Shown one piece after another: positions 55,190 to 64,000 of a stretch of 64,000 bases of DNA (position 1 is its first letter; each line of letters opens with the position of its first letter). The position numbers and the translations under genes were made by a program. Source of the DNA: Fasciola hepatica (lineage: Eukaryota; Platyhelminthes; Trematoda; Plagiorchiida; Fasciolidae). The stretch is from NCBI GenBank assembly GCA_948099385.1, contig CANUEZ040000061.1:10586001-10650000 (forward strand), read 5' to 3'. The notes below the pieces were generated by a model. The model made no database searches. It had not been told where the DNA came from and saw nothing but the letters and a program-made list of their open reading frames with translations.

Positions 55190-57111
55190 CTTACATCGGC
55201 TTGAGAACAAGCATGGTGCCAACGCAACAACAACAGAAAAATATACAAAGTCGAGGTTAGGGGCATCAAGAGTCAACATAAAAATTTCAACAAGTAGGAG
55301 CAGTTTTTTAAAAATATCTTTGTCGTACACGTTTTGTAAACTTTTTTTGCCTGCTTTTCAATTGCTTATGGGGAACGGGAAGTCAACAGACGGACCATAC
55401 AACATTCGCGCCACTGCATTCAGTTCTGAGCCATATATCTCAACGTCTCTAATCAACGACAATCCTCACCTCTTGGGCCCCAACCGACGAGGCGGAAAGC
55501 ATCAACGGAAATCCAAGCCGAAGCTATATTCATGCCCCTGCGCCAAGTCATGGTCTGACCGCCACGTCGTTTCTTCCAACCTTGCTCAGCACGTGAAGAA
55601 AGAGCACGAAAAGTTGAACGGCGGGCAGCCATATTTAAGATATGCCCGAGCCATCCGAGGCGGTGTAGAGCGATTGTCTCTGTCAGGGGGCGACTGTCAG
55701 CACCGAACCCGCCACTATGTATCTCGTCATTGCTCACCCGATGTTCCTACCAGACACGACCAATGCTTCGGAGACACCGGTGGTCGAATACAGAAAGCCG
55801 CTGAGCATCCTAAACGCGGAGGGGCCAGGTCTCGCGGCTGTAAATAAGGACACTACGAACTGTGACACTGTACACCCTTCCCTTAAGGGGAAGCCGTATG
55901 TCATGGTGACGCCACCGATGGTGCAGGTTCACGAATGCTACTCTTGCTCTCGAAATTCTTGATGTGATCTCCTCTCCAACATAACCACCAGCTGCGATCA
56001 ATCTCCCTAAGTATCTAAAGCAACTGACTACTTCTAATTGATCACCACTAACGATGAGTGAAGGCACAGGCTCTTGTCAGTCTTGAAGAAGTACCTTGCA
56101 TTTTTAAAGCGAAATGCACATACCACATCGGAACACCTCAATCGTCAAGCGATCCAATGCTTGTTGAATTGCCTGTGCACCGTTGCTCAGGAAGGTGATA
56201 TTATCGGCGTACTCTAAGTCACATCTCTGTTTCCTGGGAGGAGTTCAACCCCATCGTTTGTAAGACCAGACAAAGCGCTTTGTAAGACGTCCTCTATAGC
56301 AAAGTTGGAAAAAACGGGAATATAGGGAAACCTCATCGCACTCCGCTGAAGACGGCAAAGGGTTGCAAAACCTGGCCATAAGCCCTTACTCGACCTGAGG
56401 TATAACGATACAACTCGTTGGGGACCGACATATACTTTGCAGGCACACCATTCTTTGGTGAACAGTGCCATAGTGCGGACCTATCGACAAAGTCGAAGGA
56501 TGAGCAAATGTCTGGAAACAACGACGTTGGTCTTTGGAAGGCGTAACGGTGCTCTAACAGCGGTCGGAAGGTGAAGATTTGATCGATGCATCCACGACCA
56601 ATAAGAAACCCATCCTCTTTCTCTCGAGTTTGCTCATCACGCGTGTTGTACAAACTGCGGAGAATGACAGATGCTAGCGGCTTAGACGCTTTCGGGATTA
56701 GGTTTATACCCCTATTTTGGGAACAGTCACTGCGCGAGCACTTCTTGATGATGGATACAACAGTCGATTCCTCCCAGAAAAGAAAGGACTTCCTCTGAGT
56801 GCTAGACCTTGGAGAAAAAAGCTTGAAGTTCTCTACCAAGCTTCATTCCACCATCTCTAAAAAGCGCTGCGGAAGGACCATTGGAGCATGGCGCTTTATG
56901 ACGTACTTAGGCATGCATTTCCTTGCGGATCTCTGCCTCAGAAGATGGACCTGTCGAAACGGACCGCGGGACGTGTACCGGAATGGCCATGGGTAGGGGT
57001 GACGCTGGAGGCCAGCTAAACTGCGTTCTGAAGTGCTCCACACGGCGTACAGGACGTCGCTGCAGACTGTGGATAGGCGAGTCATCAGCTTCACAGATCG
57101 TTTCGCTCACA
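55190..57111 (-). pseudogene. LINE D3 reverse transcriptase and C-terminus
   Basis: Minus strand from 57,111: VSETICEADDSPIHSLQRRP, VEHFRTQFSWPPASPLP, then the RT finger INLIPKASKPLASVILRSLY, GRGCIDQIFTFRPLLEHRY, a palm SLFPDICSSFDFVDRSALWH (about 56,510-56,455) and TSGRVRAYGQVL. The catalytic box reads LEYADNITFLS at about 56,215-56,185 (second Asp replaced by Asn). SGDQLEVVSCFRYLGRLIAA, LKGRVYSVTVRSVLIYSRET, VSNDEIHSGGFG and GWGPRGEDCR lead to about 55,450, followed by a 3' UTR to about 55,190. It joins the N-terminal half at 59,741 across insert E3. Confidence 0.8.
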
Positions 57112-57485
57112 TTCATCGTCATCATCATCGTACAACGTTAAACAGCAGGGCAAGCCCCACTGGCCACTGCCTTTCTCACCAAACTGCACGTTGAATTAGA
57201 AAGTATGAATATACAAGATGGAGGAGTGGACCTACAGGGGTGGGAAAAGGAAAGAACCTCTAGTAGCCAGCACACGGAATACACAGTCTAACTATACAAA
57301 TGCACATCGATCAATCATTCTGACTCGACAGAAAGTGAAAACACGATCGCCATTATTCACGGTTCGCTGCCATATCCTTCAGTGTCTCCAGCCAACTGGT
57401 GGATGGGTCTTTCGGACTCCAACCACGAAGACGTGAGGCACCTACTTTTCCTAAGTTTGCTGTACATTTTCTCATTTACTCGCTG

Positions 57486-57729
57486 TCACGTCATCTGTTG
57501 ACCTCCACGTGGTCTCTTCCACTCCCTAGGAGGGACGGAGAATAGAACACAGTATGGTAGACGTGTTTGCCATACATAACACGTGCCCCGACCAACGAAG
57601 TCTACTAAGCTGTATCCTCCGCCACAAAAAGTTCTCCGAATTTGTACCCAATACCCACCTTCTGACCTCAGCATTGCTCACTCGGCTATTCCACCCAATC
57701 TTAGAGATACTATGCAAACATCGGAGTCG
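57486..57729 (-). pseudogene. E3 C-terminal domain fragment
   Basis: CLHSISKIGWNSRVSNAEVR, IQLSRLRWSGHVLCM and, in another frame, SVPPREWKRPRGGQQMT, identical in arrangement to E1 and preceded by the same deletion junction. Confidence 0.75.
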
Positions 57730-57835
57730 ATGTTGTTGACACAGGAGTAACTACACTAGCGCGAGGCGAGCTAATCTGCTCCTTGAAGCATTCGACCGAA
57801 AGGTCCAGCCTTTGCTCTTTGCCATGGATGGGTTC

Positions 57836-59173
57836 TCAGTTTTCATCGCAAATCATTCCACTGACCTGGGCGCGCCGTCCACCGCCGTCACGAATAAGTT
57901 TTAACAGTCTTTGACTGTTACCTGAAGCAGCTGCTAGTTCCATTTCTTCGGCTACCTTGACCCACCGATTTTCGCGATCATTCTTAAGGCTTTTCGTAAT
58001 TTGCCTTTGTAGATGTCTTCGTATCTTATTCATCTCCTTACCATTCGGGAACTGACGCTTCTGCTCCATTATACTCAGCGACTCTTGCGAAATCCAGTGT
58101 CTTTGATGGACATCGGATCTAGGACTACAGGCAAAACCTACTGATACGTGCATCGCCTGCTGGATATGGGCCCAATGCTCATCTACATTACTATTCGTCG
58201 TAGATCCTAGCTCATGAGCTAACTTCTGCTCATAACGGGTGCGTACTTCTGGATCACACATACGTTGCACGGCTAACCGGGTTTTCGGTTTGCGATGATA
58301 ACCATGGAGCTGGAGAGATAATTGCATTAAAACCAATGCATGGTCCGACTCTACGTACGTGGACCAGTAGGATCTAAAGTTCTGAACAGAAATGCGCCAC
58401 CAGTAGCTTCCGGCGATATGATCAATCTGACTGAAAGTACCTGTAGAGTTAGAGTGTCATGTCGATGTGCGACGCGAGCTGTGTCGGAAATTCGTGCCAG
58501 ACAAGAATAATCGATTGTCTGCGAAAAATTGGAGAAGCCTATCCCCGTCATCTTTACCCTCAGTGGGTAAAGCACAACGCCCACCTGAACAAGCTTCTGA
58601 CACGCTAAGTTTGCCAACTTGTACATTGAAGTCACCAGCTAGCACTACAATGTCAGAACCTTTGCCCCTGCGAACGAGGGTGGCGAGTTCATCGTAGAAC
58701 TCATCTTTCTGCGTGTCAGAGCTGCAGTCCGTTGGAGCGTACACCGAGATCACAAACAAATTGCGTTCAACACAACTATCCTTTCGAACGCCGACTGACC
58801 CCTGGAGTCTCATTGCACATAAACGACTGTTAACAGGGATCCAGTCTAAAAGGGCAGCCTCAGCCTTGTCAGACAAGACTATTTCTACACCACGTTGACC
58901 CACAGCTCTAGCTGCTTCGTTGCCTGAAGTGCACAGAAAATATTTCGATGAGGTACTAGGAGCAGTTAGTTGAATCACACTGCTCGAATCCTGGATACGT
59001 ATTTCACTTACGCAGCAGACATCAATCTTCTGAGAGTTCATTGTGAGGGCTGGGCACGCCTGCTGACCGGCCTGCATGAGTGTACGCACGTTGGAGGAGC
59101 CCAGATTCAGAGGCTGACGAGGCTTGAGGAAATGTGAGTTACCAGACAGAGGATTAATCACGCTATTTGACAA
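57836..59173 (-). pseudogene. E3 endonuclease and linker, one UGA
   Basis: Same protein as E1: NLGSSNVRTLMQAGQQACPA, VCCVSEIRIQDSSSVIQLTA, VVLAGDFNVQVGKLSVSEAC, then the shared TGA at about 58,459, FSQIDHIA, VESDHALVLMQL and the basic linker to MICDEN. The frame reaches 57,836, a little further than in E1, because E1 lost one base in its Gly-rich segment. EN active-site motifs are preserved, but a full-length product would need UGA read-through. Confidence 0.75.
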
Positions 59174-59740
59174 TGAACCGTTGTGAGTATCGGCCGTGTT
59201 GTCAAACGGAGCATTATGGTTGGATATACGTTGGAACGAGACGTGGTTGGTTAAAAAAGCAGAGATTGAGTAAAAGAAAGGGGACTCTTAGCAGTAGCCC
59301 ACTTATCACTACCCACTCCGCTCGATGCAGTGGGCAGCGCTGTCCTGATATTCTTGCTCGACGACCGATGCATTATGGAATTCTTCTTATTCGTGCAGTT
59401 CATGGGAGATTTTGGACGGGTTCTGCTAAGGTGTCTAGCCGCAAAGCCGGATAACGATTAGGGTCCTCATCTAAAGCTTTTCTTTCGAACAAAAATTATC
59501 CACAAGGCAGCGGAATGGCTTAATTGATGCCCATTTGCTTGGATCAGTTATTCTTCCACTGATTTTACCGACTGAGTTGCCAGCTTAAATTGACGGCTTA
59601 CCTTGAGGTCCAGGAGACTGGACTTTGTCTGGTTTCTACCCATTGATCTGTCAGGCATGATTGCATCTCCGGCCTAAAGAAGCCATCCTGTATAGCTCTC
59701 TGGGTCATAGAGGCGCGCAAGCCACCACACCACGTCAAGG

Positions 59741-60720
59741 TACACTCAGTGGCTTCCTACCGGTGACTCGGATGAGATGAAACAGTGGCAGTGTGTTCCA
59801 TCTCTTGTGCTTTTTGAGACCACCAGACTTAGCCATCCCTACGCAGAATTGAGTTGATTTCACGTCTCGTTGTGAGCCGCGCTCCATTATGCTCATCTCC
59901 AGCTGGGCTGGACTGGCGTGCATCGAGAGGGCTAGAGACTTAGCAGAAATCCTGGGTGTAACGATATGACGAGTCAGGCCACAACCCACTTTGTCAGGAG
60001 AATACTAAGTGTTCTTATTAAGTGACGAGTGTTGCTTGGTGTGATGTGGTGGCGTTGATCCTAGCTTTTAAACTGGAACATTTCGAGAAGTTGTGAAGCA
60101 AGATGGATGAGCTAGCATACCACAGTCAGGCCGGGGCTGCATTGTACGTTTGGCACGCCCACCGAAGCTCATGGACAGCTTAGTGCAGACTAACGCGTGG
60201 TCGGACTTAAGGGGACTGCTCTAATGCGACCGGCAATGTTGCATGCAGCCCCGCAATTCTTAGCCAATTGAGACGTGGTCTATCTTTGTCCATTGCTGAC
60301 TCGAAGAAAGCGGACTTCGCGTAGTGTCCCGGGGATTAGAACGTCTGGTTCTATTACTGGCGAGAAACGGCCGGTGATCTGAACGAAGAGTCAACAACCA
60401 TTCTCCGTTTTGTAAACGACAGGAATCGAGACAAAAAGGGCGCGCAGCCGACCGTCAACTGGGATCCAGTCAAGTAGCGCTGATTCGGCTCTCTCACTGA
60501 CAGCTACACCTACGCCAGCAAGGTCAGCAGCCGTAGCCTCAGGGTCCTCATACAAACGCAAGCGAAACTTTACAGAAGGAATGGATGGGGGTAACAATCG
60601 AACGACGGAGCTGGAGTCTTGGATACGAGTTTCTTGAACACCGTCAATGGCAAGGGTCTCCAGCGTATGAACTAAACACGCTTGTTGTTCTAGACGCACC
60701 AGCGTTCGCACATTGAATAT
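59741..60720 (-). pseudogene. LINE D3 endonuclease and linker
   Basis: Minus strand from 60,711: MRTLVRLEQQACLVHTLETL, IDGVQETRIQDSSSVVRL (EN Glu), VAVSERAESALLDWIPVDGR. After decayed sequence (60,390-59,990) the linker appears: MSIMERGSQRDVKS, WNTLPLFHLIRVTGRKPLSV up to 59,741. Beyond E3 the frame resumes with SETICEADD at 57,111. Confidence 0.7.
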
Positions 60721-61300
60721 AGCCAGTTTAAAAGGACGCCTAGGGCGAAGAGGGACATCAGCTGGCGGAAGCGGATTCGGTGAGACTTAGATATTAGACG
60801 AAGGAGGACGCGAGAGAACAGGAACAGGACTTTCCCCAGAGACACTACTGCCAGTACGGCCGACTGCAGTTCCCGAGGAATATAAAAATGTGTGTGTGTG
60901 GGGGGGAAGGGGGTGGGGGTGAGGTGTGGGATTAGAGAAATCAGCGTGTGTACGATGTAAGAACATCGGCGCGAGCATGTTTTGGACGAGCGTAGCGACG
61001 GTTTTGTAAGATATTCATCCGTTGCATTGTTGTTGACTTTATGGGCTATTGTACTACTTGGTCACTCAGTCCGGAGTAGGCATTTTTCTTCGAGGATGCT
61101 TTACGCAGCCATACGCATCCTGCAAGGCAGCAGGGTTGGTCCAGATGAGCTGGTGGCGACGTGGTTCATTTATCTTTTACGGGAACGTCTGGGAGGCGGT
61201 GACTGGTTGCTCAGTCCATACGCCCTTCCGATGGGACTAGACATCCTGGGTGCCCAGTAAATTTCTTCGCCACGGATGCCGGTGGGCATAGTGTTGTACC
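60721..61300 (-). other. Probable LINE D3 5' region, including a GT/G-rich tract
   Basis: No domain is recognised. The tract at 60,890-60,928 (GTGTGTGTGTG then G-rich) is simple-sequence. Two short plus-strand frames near 61,000-61,260 overlap each other and show no family. Confidence 0.4.
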
Positions 61301-61650
61301 CCCCATGCGCCACCCGTGGTTGGTTCGGAGTCAAGGTTCAGCCGTCTCCTTTAGGCTGACATTCAGTCAGCCAACCCGGTGAAAGGTGCCAGGCACTCGC
61401 CTTTGTCCTCACAGTTTTGTGAAACCGCCCCCACCACGAGAAAGCAATGTGTGGGGCTTCCTCAGTGGGGGCTTTTTGGGACGTGCGGTCATTTGGGAGC
61501 AATTTGAGGGGCATTCAGGGCTAGTAACCTACTCGGAGCCTGAGGCCCCACTCCCGACCATACTGAGGCAGTTTGGTGCCGAGGAGACCCTCGGAATAAG
61601 TCAGTTTATTTGTGCCAACAACTCGGGGTTGATAGTTACACTTCTGAAGT
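61301..61650 (+). repeat. Short repeat S (copy 2)
   Basis: The block CGGAGCCTGAGGCCCCACTC with CCATACTGAGGCAGTTTGG (about 61,535-61,590) matches 47,740-47,790. An 89-codon frame (61,386-61,655) runs through it; because the homologous block at 47.7 kb has no such frame, it is treated as chance. Confidence 0.45.
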
Positions 61651-62089
61651 CATAAGTCGTAACTACCCATTTCGTTAATCTTCTCATGTAGACAATCGGA
61701 CGGCTTTTTTCCGTTGACGGAGGAAAAGTAAAAAATCAACAACTGTAAACGTTACCAGTAGCCATAATAGCAATAGAAAGCTGTCGTGTGCCCAGAATTA
61801 CTGTGCTGTAGTGTTCAGATTATATGAAATCACCGCACGGTCACCGAATTGTCAAACTGACTACTTTAATACTACTGAGTGATCAGATTAGTGCTTGAAA
61901 TTACATTTTGGCAGGTAGGAGTTGCACTGTGTCTATGTTGCCTCTTCTAGCGGTTTAGTTCAACCCGATCAGTAATATGGTTTTAAGTGAAGACGTGTCG
62001 AGTGTTGGTGTCCAACCGATTAGATTAAAAAAAACGAAATAAGTAACCGAACCATAGAAGCATCGAACCGCACATAGTTAGGCTGGTTA
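61651..62089. other. No gene seen
   Basis: AT-rich spacer with no conserved frame or repeat recognised; it runs up to the left end of the Tc1 element. Confidence 0.4.
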
Positions 62090-63677
62090 ACAGTGCACGG
62101 CAAAAGTATGGAACCCTTTCATTTTCCCGCATGTTTCCGCTTCTGTGTTATTTAACGGAACCATATCTTGTCAGAACAAATGAATGCGCAACACGGCGCG
62201 GTGTTCGAAATTTCAGGATGAAACTGTATACCATGTGCTGACTAGAACAGAAAACGTGAAAAAGGAGTGACAAAAGTATGGGACTCCAATTCCGTCGTGC
62301 TTTCAAATGGAAAATTTCGCAATATCAGACACCATTGAACCGGGCAATATGCGCATAAGTTCACTCTGTGGATTTGGTGACTGACAAATCAATGAGAGCC
62401 GGAATCGCCTGACTCATGTGCACTGGAGCACGTGATGCACCTTAGTGACCTAGATGATTTTGGTGCGCATGGGTTGCACATATATACTTTACTGAACTCA
62501 CACCGAATTTCGTCTAGGCAATTCTACACAGAAATAAACTAACAGACTTCTAGAAGGGTGAAATATCCGCATTCTATCAAACGGGACTCAGTTTGCATAA
62601 GACCTCCAGGCAATGCAAGAGATTGAGAATCGTCGTAGAACGGCACCTGGAATGTAACATACAATGTGCGCCTAACAAATAAATGGGTCGTCCTAAAATT
62701 TAACAAAGTCGGAGGGATGCAGATTGATTCGTCTAGCTTCCGATAACTATTGTTACATGTCGAAGTTAGAAACTTGATCGCAGTTAGTACTTCAAAGCGA
62801 AGGTTCGAAAGAGCGCTCAAAACTATGCCGTAGATGAAATACGAAGAAAACATTGCTCTCACCGCCCTGTCAACGGTTACGCATATCATGGGCCGAAATA
62901 CGCGTAGCATAGAAAACGAGTGGAAAAGTGTCTATTCAAGTAATGGAAGGTTCAATTAGGATGAAACGGATGCTTGAAATTATTACTGGCATGACATTAG
63001 AAAAGAAGAAATTCTTAGTCAAATAAACAACAGGAGCTCTTTGATGGTTCGCGGAGCCTTCTCAACCAACGGCCAAATTGCGCTAGTTGTAGTTAAGGGC
63101 ATACTAGATTCCTTTGAGTGTACTCTTACGTTGGAACAGTTTTTACTCCCACCGCTGACCAGCACATTACAGGACGACGCAATATCCCAAAATAATGATG
63201 CTTCTGTCTACTGCTCACACACTACAAGATGTTGACTGTTGTTCCGTTGATTCAAGGTCGTGCAGTGGCCGGCTTGCAGCCCAGAACTAAGCCCCATTAA
63301 AGAACCTTTGGGGTATAGTTGCTCGCCAGGTGTACAAAGATTTCATGGCTTACCAGTCAGCGTGGATTAATAACCGCCCTTAAACGAATTTGGGTGAATA
63401 CTGATCAAGGCCCAGTCACGGGTCTCGTAAGGAGTATGCCGAAGAGATGTGTCGAGGTCCTCAAGCAGAATGGCGGTTTCACGGTTTGTATTAGTAATTG
63501 TAGAAACCGAGCTATACTTCTGTCACTCCGTTTTTGCCCGTTTTCTGCACTATTTAGCACATAGTACATAGTCTCACCGTATCGAGCCGTGCATTCAGTC
63601 GTTCTGACCAGATATGATTTCGTTAGAGGATGCGGAAGTGTAAAAATGAGAGTGTCCTGTTATTTTGTCGTGCATTA
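62090..63677 (+). mobile_element. Tc1/mariner DNA transposon, inactive
   Basis: About 1.59 kb, a normal Tc1 size, flanked by TA. Long inverted termini, left about 62,090-62,290 and right about 63,505-63,677, align throughout. Each carries paired transposase-site-like repeats: on the left GGCAAAAGTATGGAACC (62,099) and GACAAAAGTATGGGACTCC (62,270), on the right decayed inverted versions (TATACTTCTGTCACTCC at about 63,514 and CCTGTTATTTTGTCG at 63,656). The transposase lies between them. Confidence 0.8.
62900..63400 (+). pseudogene. Tc1-like transposase remnant
   Basis: Plus-strand pieces match the catalytic half of Tc1 transposases, which cut and paste the element at TA sites: YYWHDIRKEE (about 62,978-63,010), MVRGAFSTNGQIALVVVKG (63,041-63,100), LEQFLLPPLTS, QNNDASVYCSHTT (63,186-63,228; the QDNAPxH block with its Asp shifted) and WPACSPELSPIKEPLG (63,266-63,313; the SPDLNPIENLWG block with the catalytic E of PIEN lost). 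The first catalytic Asp segment and the DNA-binding N-terminus are not recognisable. Dead. Confidence 0.8.
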
Positions 63678-63727
63678 TATGACGCATGAAACGGAAGTAA
63701 AAAAACTGTTGGTATACGACTTCCACC

Positions 63728-63955
63728 AAACACACTTGGATTTAGAAAACGTAAACTGCCGAACACAGATCTGTCTTTTCGGTACTTCTCATCAGGCCGG
63801 TACAGTATACATGCACGTTTACGTTGATACTCTGGACCACATTTTAGAATCACGCTAAAACTTCGCATGTGTACTGTACTGGCCTGAGGAGAAGTGCCGA
63901 AAAGGCAGATCTGTGTTCGCTACGTTACGTCTTCAAAATTCAGACTATGGGAATA
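63728..63955. repeat. Near-palindromic inverted repeat
   Basis: The left arm (about 63,730-63,817) and the reverse complement of the right arm (about 63,866-63,955) share GAACACAGATCTG, CTTTTCGG and GTACAGTA.ACATGC with about 90% identity over the inner 57 bp, spaced by 48 bp. It lies 50 bp outside the right end of the Tc1 element. It could be a MITE-like element or part of another transposon cut off by the window edge. Confidence 0.75.
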
Positions 63956-64000
63956 TTTCACGAGCTAAAATATACTTGGGTAGAACGACGCAACCCGTTA

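Larger units (their letters stand above)
57112..59740 (-). mobile_element. E3: complete RT-less LINE derivative inserted in LINE D3
   Basis: The fullest E copy, about 2.63 kb. Its 5' UTR (59,740-59,200) matches D2 at 41,300-41,420. EN and linker follow (59,173-57,836), then an abrupt junction at 57,735-57,729 into the C-terminal block, the CAGTGGGGCTTGCCCTGCTG end and a GATGATGATGACGATGAA tail (57,130-57,112). D3 coding sequence runs up to both edges (KPLSV | SETI) with a possible 3-bp duplication TGT, so it inserted cleanly. It differs from E1 at only a handful of positions. Confidence 0.85.

Noticed and set aside
55098..55847. 249-codon plus-strand open frame with several Cys/His residues, resembling a zinc-finger protein
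   Set aside because: Its second half is exactly antisense to the LINE D3 C-terminal domain (WKKRRGG, GWGPRGEDCR on the minus strand) and the first half to its 3' UTR.
63589..63858. 89-codon plus-strand frame near the right end
   Set aside because: It runs through the right terminus of the Tc1 element into the near-palindrome and shows no domain.

Overview
This is a eukaryotic nuclear window dominated by retrotransposon debris. I infer a flatworm, most likely a tapeworm, from dense CR1/jockey-like and RTE-like LINEs of the kind known from flukes and cestodes, and from one host gene split by 35- and 37-bp micro-introns. The taxon is inference; the transposable-element and gene assignments come from protein motifs visible in translation. 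The family letters A to G used here are local labels.

Positions 1-16,489 form a nested structure. One minus-strand LINE (family A) lies in three pieces (16,489 to 14,339, then 7,756 to 5,819, then about 411 to 1) because two plus-strand family A copies (about 412-5,818 and about 7,757-14,338) landed in it. Another minus-strand family A 3' end begins at 16,490. Positions 19,300-30,270 hold two related CR1-like LINEs (family C, 19,500-23,010; family B, 24,240-27,932), a further B/C fragment, and four copies of a short SINE-like repeat. The repeat and LINE B share a CTGAA/AACTG-type 3' tail.

Positions 31,600-36,870 hold a minus-strand RTE-like LINE (D1) split by E1, a plus-strand LINE derivative that has an endonuclease but no reverse transcriptase core. 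Positions 37,350-45,600 hold a CR1/jockey-like LINE (F), split by an almost open RTE LINE (G, 39,308-41,219) followed by another D copy (D2). Positions 45,600-49,080 are further D/F wreckage.

The only confident host gene is MRPL50 (mitochondrial ribosomal protein mL50) at 49,357-49,974, plus strand. It is flanked by LINE remnants, a 5'-truncated E copy (E2) and a degenerate Ty3/gypsy RNase H-integrase remnant (51,900-52,830, minus). Positions 55,190-60,780 hold D3 (minus), interrupted by E3, the longest E copy. E3 is a near-identical inverted copy of E1 about 23 kb away. The right end holds a dead Tc1/mariner element with long double-repeat inverted termini (62,090-63,677) and a separate near-palindrome (63,728-63,955).

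No rRNA, convincing tRNA gene, CRISPR array or operon was seen. The element genes are decayed copies, almost all with stops or frameshifts; they work together only in that LINE enzymes probably mobilised both the LINE copies and the non-autonomous SINE-like and E elements.
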